Assembly (NCBI RefSeq): GCF_900539295.1
Contig: NZ_UQBH01000025.1
Location: forward strand, 1 to 37,517
DNA from: an uncultured Megasphaera sp.
Lineage (GTDB): Bacteria; Bacillota; Negativicutes; Veillonellales; Megasphaeraceae
DNA length: 37,517 nt
Direction of reading: 5' to 3'
Below, piece by piece: positions 16,695 to 26,400 of this stretch (positions within the stretch are counted from its first letter, which is position 1; each line of letters starts with the position of its first letter). The translations under genes and the position numbers were made by a program. Below the pieces are notes generated by a model. It did not search any database and was not told the origin of the DNA. It was given only the letters and a program-made list of their open reading frames with translations.

Positions 16695-18505
16695 ACCTCG
16701 TCAAACGCTTTCTCTGTGACTCCCGCGATCAGTGGTGGCGTCTCGTCGTCCTCACGGCAGCCCTGATGTGGGCCGCCTGCTTTGAAATCATCGCGCCCCG
16801 CCTCTTGGGCAACATCGTCGATGCCATCGTTCACGGCATCGAGCAGCAACAGGAAATCACGGCCATTTTAGACGGCACGACCAACACGGTCCTGCTCCTC
16901 GTCGCCTTTTACAGCTGCCACGCCGTATTTACCTACGTCAGCGAATTCATCATCGCCGGCGCGTCCCAGCACATGGTACTGGCCCTGCGCAGCCGCGTAA
17001 GCCACCAGCTCCACCACCTGCCCATGACCTATTTCAACCAGCACAACCGCGGCGATATGCTGAGCCGTCTGACCAGCGATCTGGATGCCGTCGGCGAAAC
17101 CCTGCGCGAAGGCATTCCCGGCCTCATTTCGTCCTTCATCGGCATCGTCGGCGCCGTAGCCATGATGATCTGGATCAGTCCGCGACTATCGGCCATCATC
17201 CTCAGCGTCATCGTCGTCGGTATTTTAGGCTTGACCATTACGGCCAAAAAGGCCCGCACCATTTACCTTCGCAAACAGGAAGCCTTAGGTGCCGTCAACG
17301 GCGGCATCGAGGAATTGATTTCCGGCAAACAGATCGTTCAAGCCTTCGGCCTGGAGACCGTCACGACGGACCATCTGAACGACTTGAACACCCGCCTCTT
17401 TACCCGCGAGCGGCAGTCGGGCTTTATGGGTCAGCTCATCATGCCCCTGGTCAATTTCATCAACCAGATCGGCTACGTCCTCGTCGCCATCCAGGGCGGC
17501 CTCCTCGTCCTCCGCGGTCAGATTACCCTCGGTGACATTCAGGCCTTCTTCCTCTACGTAACCCAAGTATCGGACCCCATTTCCCGCAGCTCTTACGTAT
17601 TGACCCGCTTTCAAGAAACCCACGCCGCCTTAGGCCGCATCTACGAGATTTTAGACTATCCGACGGAAGACGATTCGGGCACCTTGGAAACCTTGTCCGC
17701 TGAAAATACAGTTCAGCAAGAACCGTCTTGCGATGAAGCACGGCAACAACCGGCGACGGGCTCAAAGGACAACGCCATTGAATTCAAACACGTCACCTTC
17801 GGCTATAGTGATGACAAACCCCTCATGGAAGATGTGAGTTTTGCCATCCCCAAGGGCCACGTCGTCGCCATCGTCGGCCCTACAGGGGCCGGCAAAACGA
17901 CGATCATCAACCTCCTCATGCGCTTTTATGAGATATCCGGCGGCACCATTACCATTCACGGCACCGATATCCGTGACCTTCGCCGTGAAACCCTTCACCG
18001 GCAAATCGGCATGGTCCTGCAGGATACGTGGATTTTCACGGGCACCATTGCTGAAAACATCGCCTACGGCAAGCCGGACGCCACGCGCGAAGAAATCATA
18101 AAGGTCGCCAAACTGGCCATGGCCGACCATTTCATCCGTACCCTGCCCCTCGGCTACGACACGGTGTTAAAAAACGGTGCCGACGACCTGTCCCAGGGTC
18201 AGCGTCAATTACTGACCATTGCCCGCGCCTTCTTAGTCAATCCCGGCATCTTGGTCCTCGATGAAGCGACGGCCAACGTCGACACCCGGACGGAAGTAGA
18301 AGTCCAAAAAGCCATGAGCCAGCTGTTAAAAGGCCGGACGGGCATCGTCATTGCCCATCGCCTGTCGACCATTCGCGACGCCGACTTGCTCCTCGTCGTA
18401 AACCACGGCCAAATCGTCGAGCAGGGCACCCATAGTGAACTCTTGGCACGGGGCGGCTACTATAAAGAATTGTACGAAAACTACGCCAAAGGCATGGCCC
18501 TGTAA
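16691..18505 (+). CDS. ABC exporter half, permease-ATPase (catalytic-site subunit)
   Basis: 604 residues, translationally coupled to the preceding gene and with AGGAGGTGG before its ATG. Six membrane segments (about residues 15-310) and an ATPase domain (about 355-600) are visible. Walker A is GPTGAGKTT, Walker B ILVLDEATANVD with the catalytic Glu, and the H-loop is VIAHRLSTI, all canonical. Its signature is LSQGQ, not LSGGQ. Pairing it with the partner gives one site with all consensus residues (this Walker A/B/His with the partner's LSGGQ) and one degenerate site, as in BmrCD- or TM287/288-type heterodimers. It is the only plus-strand unit within the adhesin island. A role in exporting adhesins is unlikely, since those use Sec and BAM (established for the family). 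Confidence 0.92.
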   Translation: MNLVKRFLCDSRDQWWRLVVLTAALMWAACFEIIAPRLLGNIVDAIVHGIEQQQEITAILDGTTNTVLLLVAFYSCHAVFTYVSEFIIAGASQHMVLALRSRVSHQLHHLPMTYFNQHNRGDMLSRLTSDLDAVGETLREGIPGLISSFIGIVGAVAMMIWISPRLSAIILSVIVVGILGLTITAKKARTIYLRKQEALGAVNGGIEELISGKQIVQAFGLETVTTDHLNDLNTRLFTRERQSGFMGQLIMPLVNFINQIGYVLVAIQGGLLVLRGQITLGDIQAFFLYVTQVSDPISRSSYVLTRFQETHAALGRIYEILDYPTEDDSGTLETLSAENTVQQEPSCDEARQQPATGSKDNAIEFKHVTFGYSDDKPLMEDVSFAIPKGHVVAIVGPTGAGKTTIINLLMRFYEISGGTITIHGTDIRDLRRETLHRQIGMVLQDTWIFTGTIAENIAYGKPDATREEIIKVAKLAMADHFIRTLPLGYDTVLKNGADDLSQGQRQLLTIARAFLVNPGILVLDEATANVDTRTEVEVQKAMSQLLKGRTGIVIAHRLSTIRDADLLLVVNHGQIVEQGTHSELLARGGYYKELYENYAKGMAL

Positions 18506-18559
18506 GCCTAACATTCGGCCGAAAGGACTTGCCCAATCCCATACAACCTTCTGAAAACG

Positions 18560-18609
18560 ATAAAACGGGACTGCTCCGGGGAATCATTTCCCGGGACAGT
18601 CCCGTTTTG
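18560..18609. terminator. Bidirectional terminator between ABC exporter and adhesin 2
   Basis: AAAACGGGACTG pairs with CAGTCCCGTTTT around an inner GGGAA/TTCCC stem. It serves the convergent exporter operon and adhesin 2 gene. Confidence 0.88.
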
Positions 18610-18669
18610 TATGATCTGAGCATAGAGCTATGTCGCTAAGGCCGTCGGCCTTGTCACGCCGCCCGTGAC

Positions 18670-21336
18670 TTACTTGTTCTGAGACAACTGGCGGGCGATT
18701 TCCTGAACCTGCGTGCGCAGCGCTTCATTTTCCCGAGCCTGTTTTTCAACCTGTGCCCGTAATTCCTGATTTTCCTGTTCCTGTTTTTCCATGCGGGAAT
18801 TGAGAGAGGTAATGGTCGAAGCCTGTTCCGATACGACGGCGGCTAAAGAAGCTTTGGAGTAGTTTGAATATTCGTTGCCGCTGCCGAATTTGAAGCTGAC
18901 ACCGGCGTTGAACATGTTTTCCCCGCCGCCCATGCTGGTTCCGATGGAGAAAAGAACGTCGTTCGTCGGCCGATAGAAGGCACCGATGGCAACGGCGTTA
19001 GCCGAATTGTAATTGCCATAGCCGGCTGCAAAGTCCCACTTCGCCGTCGGATCATAGTCCTGAGGATGAAGGGCCGCTAAGGCTGCGGCACCGGCACCGA
19101 CGCGGTTGATGCGCGTATCGAGCTTGCTGACGCGGCTGTTCAAGTTAGTCACGCTGCCGGAAATATCCGTTACCTGATTCGAAAGATTGGTAATATTGGC
19201 CGTATTGGTCGTGATCTGCGTCGTATTCGAAGCTACCTGGCTGTCTAAGGCCGTCAAGTTGTCCCCGGCCGATTTCGATTTCTTCACATACGTGCCGTTT
19301 TCAGAGACCCGTGTTTCATTGTATACGGTACCGCCGGTGACGATGCCCGTGTTGCCCGCTTCCACCTTGCCGTCGGTATTGACTTTAATCTTGTAATTCG
19401 TTCCGCCGATATCATTCTTTTCCGTGCTGTCGATGGTGATCGTGCTGTCGCCGTCGGCGTTGGCCAAGGTATTTCTCGTGTCGATTGCCGAAGCTATGGT
19501 AGATAAATTAACACTGCCCGTGACTTCTGTTCCGGCCTTATCTTTAATCGACAAGGATAAGGTATTGTCTTTGAAGGACAAGGCGTTTGAGTTTTCTTCT
19601 AAACCAGAACTCGATCCCGAAGCGGCAACGGCTTCCTGCAGTTGGGCTACGTTAACGGCATCGGTGGCTTCCGTACCGGCCGCAACCCCGGTAATTTGAC
19701 GCGTGAGATTATGGGCAGCGTCGCCGACAGAAACAGCGGCTAAGGTCGATTTCCAAGTCCCCGTCGTATCTCCCGTTCTGTCCATACCTTTGGGATCATA
19801 ACCTACGGCACCGGCTGCTGTACTTGCCGTCGATTGAGCCCCTAAGGCTACGCCACCATTTTCCGTAACGTCCGTATTGTAGCCGATCATGACGGCGTTT
19901 GTAAGGTCAGCCTTATGCGTTTTTAGCGGAGATTTTACGGTCAATTCATAAGTCTTCGTATCGCCGGTCCACTCAGGCTGATTCATCGGTTTACGATAAG
20001 GAGTATAGGTTTTGGTAATCGTTTTATCTTCCGTAGCCATGGAACCGAGAATGACATTATTACTGCCCCCTGACAACTCATGGTAATCGCCAATGACAAC
20101 CGAAGAATCTTCCTTGGTCACCACATTCCCGTTGCCGATAACAGCCGTATGATTGATGTTATTCCCCGTATTTTGATATCCGGCGACTGTATTGTAAGTA
20201 CTGACAGCTGATGCTGTACCATTCAAGCTATTTGCGGAGCCTAAAACTTGCGAAAGCCGTGCATAATCAGAGACATTGCCGTTCCCTACGGCAAAAACGG
20301 AACCGCCGTTTTCCGTCGCCCAATCACCCATTAATTGAGATGCATAGTCCATATACCCATTTTCATGTTGACTGTTATAACCTAATATATCAAAGGCGCG
20401 CTGGGCAAAGCCTAATTGAGTGGAATTTAAACCGGAAGTCGGATCTCCGATGGCATTTGTAATCCTATTGCCGGAACCAACGATCATCGATGTATTAGAT
20501 TCTTCAACTTTATTCAGAAGCCCAACAATACTATTGGCCATAGCCTGACCCGAACGATTCGGTGTAGAAATATTATTATCAGCCCCATAAATATTGGACC
20601 AATAAGAATCTTCACTGCTAAAGGAGTTGTGTCCGACAACGTTTTCTTCCATACCTAATGCCTTTGCACTATAGCCGACAGCCACTGTTAAGCCCACATT
20701 TTGACGATCCGTACCGCTTTGTGCATGGTATCCGACAACAACACTCTTAGAGCGCTGTACCGCTGTCTCCTGCTCATCAGCTGACATCGATCCGATAATA
20801 ACACTTTCGCTTAAATCGCCGCCCCTTTGATAATTTCCAATTAAAATATTGCTTCCCGGATTCGCTAGGTTATTATGATTCCCGATTACAGTCAGACTGC
20901 CGCTGTTATTCATATAGGTATCATTACCATTAAGAACGTTTCCCTTTCCGATAAGTATATCCATTACATTATCCGTTCGTTTGTCTTGATTTTTTGATTC
21001 AGTCCCCTTGTTTCTATCGGTTACACTATTTTTATCGCCAATAACGACTTGACTCTTACTGTTGGCAACGGTATTTCCATCGCCAATGACCGTAGAGTTA
21101 TCTGCCTTTGACACCGTATTGGCCGTTCCAGATGAATTGTTAATGACGAGCGGATCCGCCGCATAGACACTAACGTTCCCCCCCTGTAAACAAAGGCCGG
21201 CCAAAATCAAGGCAGCCATAGCCGTTCTTTTCACGGCACGACAGCCGCGGCTCTTAGCCCGACTGTTGGCGATTTCCGATACGACGACATAGCAATTTTT
21301 TGCTCGACTCCAAATTACCCGATAAATCTTGTTCAT
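18670..21336 (-). CDS. Trimeric autotransporter adhesin 2 (YadA/Hia type)
   Basis: 888 residues. ESPR region (NKIYRVIWSRAKNCYVVVSE), signal core with cleavage near VYA|AD (about residue 60), hep_Hag head repeats (about 65-480), a GYDP connector, a YadA stalk motif (GVAAGTEATDAVNVAQLQ), and the YadA anchor ending about residue 816. A tail of some 72 residues follows, rich in Glu/Gln/Arg heptads (QENQELRAQVEKQAR ... QEIARQLSQNK). The signal-peptide codons for QGG contain a seven-G run (21178-21184), and the ribosome binding site is itself a six-G run (21344-21349), both possible slippage sites. The gene lacks the promoter shared by adhesins 1 and 3. The 3' block matches adhesin 1 while the tail matches adhesin 3, so the gene is mosaic. 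Confidence 0.93.
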   Translation of the reverse strand: MNKIYRVIWSRAKNCYVVVSEIANSRAKSRGCRAVKRTAMAALILAGLCLQGGNVSVYAADPLVINNSSGTANTVSKADNSTVIGDGNTVANSKSQVVIGDKNSVTDRNKGTESKNQDKRTDNVMDILIGKGNVLNGNDTYMNNSGSLTVIGNHNNLANPGSNILIGNYQRGGDLSESVIIGSMSADEQETAVQRSKSVVVGYHAQSGTDRQNVGLTVAVGYSAKALGMEENVVGHNSFSSEDSYWSNIYGADNNISTPNRSGQAMANSIVGLLNKVEESNTSMIVGSGNRITNAIGDPTSGLNSTQLGFAQRAFDILGYNSQHENGYMDYASQLMGDWATENGGSVFAVGNGNVSDYARLSQVLGSANSLNGTASAVSTYNTVAGYQNTGNNINHTAVIGNGNVVTKEDSSVVIGDYHELSGGSNNVILGSMATEDKTITKTYTPYRKPMNQPEWTGDTKTYELTVKSPLKTHKADLTNAVMIGYNTDVTENGGVALGAQSTASTAAGAVGYDPKGMDRTGDTTGTWKSTLAAVSVGDAAHNLTRQITGVAAGTEATDAVNVAQLQEAVAASGSSSGLEENSNALSFKDNTLSLSIKDKAGTEVTGSVNLSTIASAIDTRNTLANADGDSTITIDSTEKNDIGGTNYKIKVNTDGKVEAGNTGIVTGGTVYNETRVSENGTYVKKSKSAGDNLTALDSQVASNTTQITTNTANITNLSNQVTDISGSVTNLNSRVSKLDTRINRVGAGAAALAALHPQDYDPTAKWDFAAGYGNYNSANAVAIGAFYRPTNDVLFSIGTSMGGGENMFNAGVSFKFGSGNEYSNYSKASLAAVVSEQASTITSLNSRMEKQEQENQELRAQVEKQARENEALRTQVQEIARQLSQNK
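18899..19499. repeat. Near-identical adhesin 3' block, copy in adhesin 2
   Basis: Partner of 11690-12290; see that entry. Identity stops at the tail, where adhesin 2 switches to the tail type of adhesin 3. Confidence 0.8.
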
Positions 21337-21790
21337 GAGAAAGCCCCCCTTAACATATAGTCAATTTCGAGTGATGCCATAATTATTATGATATTATTTA
21401 CATATATACCATAATCATCGCATTTTGTTGTCAGTCACGAGTATATACCCATTTTTTTCTGTTTTCAAACGTCCTTTTTCGATATGTAGACACTTATACT
21501 CTATATTATAAATTTAATCTAATTATATATACATTCTATGGTTTTATAATTCTAATTGTTATCATTTTCTCTAATTATTAGGTCAATTTGTTTTTCTCTG
21601 CTTTTTTTAAGGCCTCATAAAATCTCCTGCACGCATCGGATTTCCTGTCATTGAGAAATTCCTGCTTCTTTTCTTTTTGAATGAATATAAAAAAAAATTC
21701 ATGCTATTTTTTTAATTTTACCTAAGCTTCAGAAGACGCCGAAAGACATCTTGAAAAGGCGATGCTATCGTCAAAAGCTAAATGGAGTCT
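21337..21790. other. AT-rich gap between adhesin 2 and the short adhesin
   Basis: Holds the upstream region of adhesin 2, for which no clear promoter was identified. A minus-strand frame of about 42 codons without a start (21578-21706, ending EALKKAEKNKLT) could be a fragment of a lost gene, but this is not supported enough to call. Nothing else was seen. Confidence 0.4.
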
Positions 21791-21796
21791 CCTATA

Positions 21797-21840
21797 AAAA
21801 GAACCTCCTTTATCAGTCATTCGATAAAGAAGGTTCTTCC
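21797..21840 (-). terminator. Terminator of the short adhesin
   Basis: AAGAACCTCCTTTATC (21799-21814) pairs with GATAAAGAAGGTTCTT (21823-21838) with one mismatch; on the minus strand TTTTTAT follows. It lies about 20 bp after the stop. Confidence 0.82.
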
Positions 21841-21858
21841 GTTATATTCCTTCGAAGG

Positions 21859-22998
21859 TTACTTATTCAAGCGGTTCATGATGTCCTGCATCTGTTTTTC
21901 AAGGGCATCGATGCGTTTATCCTTGGCTTCGTTATCAGCCTTTAAAGCCTGATAATCAGCTTTGATAGCAGCATTGTCAGCCTTCACCGTATCAATTTCT
22001 TGCTGCTGCTTGGAAATGACTCCGACCAAAGCGTCTTTCGAATAACCGGCATAAGGGTTGGCCTGGCCGAACTTGAAGCTGACACCGGCATTGAACATGT
22101 TTTCCCCGCCGCCCATGCTGGTTCCGATGGAGAAGAGAACGTCGTTCGTCGGCCGATAGAAGGCGCCGATGGCAACGGCATTGGCCGATTTGTAATTGCC
22201 GTAGCCGGCTGCAAAGTCCCACTTCGCGCTGGGATCATAGTCCTGGGGATGAAGGGCCGCTAAGGCTGCCGCACCGGCACCGACGCGGTTGATGCGCGTA
22301 TAGAGGCTGCTGACGCGGCCGTTCAAATCGGTCACGCTGCCGGAAAGATTGGTAATGGCTTCCGTATTGCTGTCTACCTTGGCATCTACCTTTTTCAGTT
22401 GGCCTACGTTGACGGCATCCGTATCGGCAATCCCGTCGGCAACATCGGTAATGCGCTGATTATTGGCATGGATTCCGGTATCGTCAATATACGTTTTGCC
22501 TCCGACAGACAGTTTGCCGTTAATCGAAAAGTCGCCATTGGTTATAACGTCCCCATTAATGATGGCTCGTCCATAGACAAAGGAATCGCCCGACGTGGCA
22601 TAGCCGGTACTGATATAAGAATTTCCGCTTCCCGGATAGCCACTACCCCAATAACTTGCATTGGAAAGCTCGTTTTCCTCTAAGGTGTAGAGTACGCCTT
22701 GGAACAAGGCCCCATCATAGTCCCCGGTATTCTCATAAGACTCCCAGGCAACACCCGGAAAATCAGAATATGGATCGTCATTGTCCATCGCTGCAATATT
22801 CTGATCCAACTGAGCCCGCAAATCCTGCACTAACTGAGAGTTTTCCTGAATTTCCTTCAGTGCCTGTTGGGCAAAGGCAAACTGATTTTTGACAGCCTCG
22901 TTCTGATTATCGTCAGCGGCAAAAGCCGGACAGATTGACGCAGCTGTCATACCGGCCGTTAAAGCCGCCATTACTAATTTTTTCTTCGTAATTACCAT
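21859..22998 (-). CDS. Short trimeric autotransporter (YadA anchor) without ESPR or head repeats
   Basis: 379 residues. A conventional signal peptide (residues 1-27, cleaved near AFA|AD) replaces the ESPR leader of the other adhesins. A predicted coiled coil (about 35-70) is followed by a Gly/Ser/Tyr-rich unique region (about 75-145), an INGDVITNGDFSINGKLSVG beta segment, and a YadA stalk motif (TDVADGIADTDAVNVGQLKK). The YadA anchor ends about residue 310, and a 69-residue coiled-coil tail (ADNAAIKADYQALKADNEAK ...) follows. The anchor is nearly identical to that of adhesin 3, but the tail is of the adhesin 1 type with added repeats. AGAGGTGAT precedes the ATG. It may be a stubby surface protein or a minor partner of the long fibres. 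The head domain gives no binding clue. Confidence 0.9.
   Translation of the reverse strand: MVITKKKLVMAALTAGMTAASICPAFAADDNQNEAVKNQFAFAQQALKEIQENSQLVQDLRAQLDQNIAAMDNDDPYSDFPGVAWESYENTGDYDGALFQGVLYTLEENELSNASYWGSGYPGSGNSYISTGYATSGDSFVYGRAIINGDVITNGDFSINGKLSVGGKTYIDDTGIHANNQRITDVADGIADTDAVNVGQLKKVDAKVDSNTEAITNLSGSVTDLNGRVSSLYTRINRVGAGAAALAALHPQDYDPSAKWDFAAGYGNYKSANAVAIGAFYRPTNDVLFSIGTSMGGGENMFNAGVSFKFGQANPYAGYSKDALVGVISKQQQEIDTVKADNAAIKADYQALKADNEAKDKRIDALEKQMQDIMNRLNK
22070..22340. repeat. Near-identical YadA anchor block, copy in the short adhesin
   Basis: Encodes the anchor from LDTRINRVGAG-like to AGVSFKFG and is near-identical to about 23670-23930 in adhesin 3. Outside the block the proteins differ in stalk and tail. 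The exact borders were not computed. Confidence 0.7.
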
Positions 22999-23045
22999 AG
23001 AATCACCTCAACATATAATTTAGGGAATGTCTCCCTTATAAACAA

Positions 23046-23080
23046 CGAAAGAGCATCAGCAAGCCGCTAATGCCCTTTCG
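23046..23080 (-). terminator. Decayed terminator of a lost adhesin gene
   Basis: CGAAAGAGCATCAGC and GCTAATGCCCTTTCG form a 13/15 stem. The T run is weak (TTGTTTAT). It follows the remnant tail codons at 23098-23145. Confidence 0.55.
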
Positions 23081-23097
23081 AGGTTAACAGTGTATTG

Positions 23098-23145
23098 CTA
23101 TCGCTTCGCCCATAATCGGCCCATGATGTCTTGGACCTCAGCCCG
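23098..23145 (-). pseudogene. 3' remnant of a fifth trimeric autotransporter gene
   Basis: The minus strand reads RAEVQDIMGRLWAKR and a stop, matching the end of adhesin 3 (RAQVQEIMRQLSAQR, stop). The nucleotide similarity continues over the same stretch (compare 23473-23520). No further adhesin coding is present upstream; within about 60 bp the sequence becomes an adhesin-type promoter (23230-23258). The gene body between start and tail has therefore been lost, leaving a scar. Confidence 0.72.
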
Positions 23146-23161
23146 GAATATTTAGTTCTAA

Positions 23162-23209
23162 ATAACACCATAGCCCTTTATTGTAAAAACATTTTTACGA
23201 CTATGTTAT
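23162..23209. repeat. Nested palindrome at the adhesin deletion junction
   Basis: Outer arms ATAA..CATAG and CTATG..TTAT surround an inner GTAAAAA/TTTTTAC hairpin with a 2-nt loop. It lies between the surviving promoter/leader and the surviving tail codons, so it may mark the deletion endpoint or a small inserted palindrome. Confidence 0.45.
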
Positions 23210-23229
23210 CATTTTCACTTTATGTTATA

Positions 23230-23258
23230 AGTATATATGATTTTCATATAATAGTAAA
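23230..23258 (-). promoter_or_regulatory. Orphan adhesin promoter (left from the lost gene)
   Basis: Minus strand: TTTACT (23253-23258), 17-bp spacer, TATACT (23230-23235), then TATAACATAAAGTGAAAATG, which matches the leader of adhesin 3. Any transcript now runs through the tail scar and decayed hairpin into the short adhesin gene, so it may drive that gene. Confidence 0.65.
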
Positions 23259-23411
23259 GCTTATTGTTATTTGTCAGTACAATTAATTATTTGAGTCATT
23301 TTATCCGTACTATAAGCAGTCCTCCAAATCCGTCTACGCGTTTATGGCAATATGGATTAGAACGCCACCTCAAACTACGGACGGCTGCCATGAAGATAAA
23401 AAATGCATACC

Positions 23412-23452
23412 ATAAAAAAGAAAGAGCACCGGCAAGCTGCCGGCGCTCTCTC
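23412..23452 (-). terminator. Terminator of adhesin 3
   Basis: AGAGCACCGGCA and TGCCGGCGCTCT form the stem; on the minus strand TTCTTTTTTATG follows. It begins about 20 bp after the stop. Confidence 0.85.
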
Positions 23453-23472
23453 GAAGTAAGCTGTCTATTCTT

Positions 23473-26400
23473 TTATCGCTGTGCCGATAATTGGCGCATG
23501 ATTTCTTGAACTTGAGCCCGTAATTCCTGATTTTCCTGTTCCTGTTTTTCAACTTTGGACTGCAGGGCTTCAATCGTCGAATGCTGTGCTTCCAGTTGTT
23601 TCGACTGTTCCGATACGACTTCCGCTAAAGAAGCTTTGGAGTAGTTTGAATATTCGTTGCTGCTGCCGAATTTGAAGCTGACGCCGGCATTGAACATGTT
23701 TTCCCCGCCGCCCATGCTGGTCCCGATGGAGAAGAGAACGTCGTTCGTCGGCCGATAAAAGGCACCGATAGCGACGGCATTGGCCGATTTGTAATTGCCG
23801 TAGCCAGCCGCAAAGTCCCACTTCGCGCTGGGATCATAGTCCTGGGGATGAAGGGCCGCTAAGGCTGCCGCACCGGCACCGACGCGATTGATGCGCGTAT
23901 CGAGGCTGCTGACACGGCTGTTCAAATTGGTCACGTTACTGGAAAGATCGGTGATCGATTCCGCGTTGGTCTTAACCTGGCTGTCTAAGATCGATAAGTT
24001 TTCACCGGCGGAATTTACCTGTTTGACGTATTCCCCGTCTTTGGCAACCCGCGTTTCATTATACACCGTATCACCGGTGACGATACCCGTATTGCCCGCT
24101 TCGACCTTGCCGTCCGTCACGACGCTGAGGGAGTATTCCGTTCCGCCGTATTCATTGGCCTTGGTCGTAAAGTCGATATGGCCGCCTTCGGCTTTGGCAA
24201 TGGTGTTCTTGGTATCAATAGCCGAGCCGATTTGATCTAATTCGACACTGCCGGAGACCTTATTGCCGGCTGTGTCTTCAATTTCCAGTTTCAACTTATT
24301 GCCGTCGAGGCTGAGAGCGCTGTCGGAATCCTTAAGGGTCGTATCCTTTGCAGAAATCTTGTAACTGTTGTCCGTAGAACCTTTTTCAACGGTCACATTG
24401 TCGCCGGCTTCAATGATTGTCTTACCTTCCTTCACAGCATCGGAAACAGACTGCTGAACTTGTTTAAGCTGGGCCACGTTGACGGCATCCGTATCGGCAG
24501 AGCCGGCAGCAACATTGGTAATCTGGCGAGTCGCTTGTCCGGTAGTTCCATCACTATAATTAACTTGTCCACCGACAGATACGGCACCGAGAACGGATTT
24601 CCAAGCAGCCGTGTTGCTGGTGGATTCTTTTTTAGTCAACGGATCATAGCCCAAAATACCGCCGGCTCTATCCGCCGTACTAAAGGAACCTAAAGCAACC
24701 CCTTGGGTAACTGTGGCTTTAGCTGCAGTACCTAAGGCAGTAGCATAAAATCCGCTTACCGCACTGCTGGTTCCCAATGCCAGTGCCGAAGTATTCATAG
24801 CTTTCGCATTAGTACCAAGCGCAATTGCATATGCACCTTGAGCCGTTGTCGTTGTTTCATCACGACTATTATTGCCAATCGCAATGGCCCAATCGCCATC
24901 AACCTTAGCAGAGTTACCCACCGCTAAGCCCATTTCGCCTTTTACCGTCAAATAGTTACCTAAAGCAATGCGCAATTGACCGCCTTCCATCATACTGCCT
25001 TGAATCTTATTGGCATGACCAAAGGACGTGCCTAACGTCTCTACTTCCGAACTGGTACCAACAGCAATACTGCCGCCACTTACGGTATTCAATAAACCGA
25101 CGGCAACGTTCTGGTCGGAGCCATAATCATTCTTGGTATACGTCCATTCATTACCGTTTTGAACTGCCGTATAGCCGACTAAGTTGCCGACACCGAGAAC
25201 CGTATTCTGCTCACCGAATACCTTGGTCACTCTATGATCACCATTTTCGTAATCCGTAGCAAAAACGGCGTTATGCGTACCGTCAACGTCAATATTTTGT
25301 CCGACGACGATGCTGCTGTTAAATTCATTTTTATCTCCTACGACACTGACATTATTGCCTAAAACAGTACTATTGTTGCCTTTTGACGATGAGTTAATCC
25401 CGATAACGATGCTGTCCGTACCGGCAGCTCCGTCGTTTAAGTAGTTCGTGCCAGAGCCGGTTTGAGCGCTCTTGGTAGAGAAGTAGTGAACGGAATTAGC
25501 ATCAAGCTGTGTCTGAACTTTCTTCAACTGAGCGACGTTGACGGCATCCGTATCTTCCGTACCAGCAGCGACATTGGTAATCTGACGAGTTTTTATATTC
25601 GCACTATCGGTACTGTCGCCAACAGATACAGCCGCTAAGGTCGATTTCCAAGCAGCCGATGTATCTGTTGAATTTTCCTTCGTAACCGGATCATAACCGG
25701 CTTCACCGGCTGCCGTACTGGCGACCGCTTCAGCACCTAAGGCTACACCGCCGCTTTTGGTTACGTCTGTATTATAGCCGAGCATAACGGCATTGCTGAT
25801 ATTTTCTGTATGTGCTTTTACCGGAGTTTTTACTGTAAAAGTATAAGTAATGGGATCATCTTCGTACTCGACACCGGTGTCAGGGTCCTTCAATTTCGGC
25901 GTATAGGTTCTAGTTACCGTTTCTTCCTTAACTGCCATAGAGCCGAGAATAACGTTATTACTTCCACCGGACAATTCATGATAATCGCCGATTACGACAT
26001 CTGTCGTTTCACTGCTCAATTTATTCCCAGTACCAATCACGGATACATTGCTCACATTAGTTCCTGAATTCCGATATCCGGCAATCGTATTATAAGCACT
26101 GGCCGCCGTCGCTGTACCATTTAAAATATTGGCCGTACCAATTACAGATGAATCCCTTGCATAATCCGATATATTGCTGTTCCCAACAGCAAAAACAGAT
26201 CCGCCATTAACAGAAGCATATTCCCCCATCAGCTCGGAAACATAATCTGTGTAACCATATCCATATCCACTATGACCTACAAGCACATACATATTTATAT
26301 CACTGGGTTTTGCTCCCATTCCAACAGTCATGTCACCGACAGCATTGGTAACTCGGTTGCCGGAACCAAAAACCATGGAGTTTGATGACGAATCAACTTT

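Noticed and set aside
21578..21706. 42-codon minus-strand frame ending EALKKAEKNKLT
   Set aside because: It has no start codon and is too short to assign; it may be a fragment of a lost gene but this cannot be shown.
23264..23509. 81-codon plus-strand frame between adhesin 3 and the scar
   Set aside because: Covers the adhesin 3 terminator and the end of that gene; no ribosome binding site or recognisable motif.
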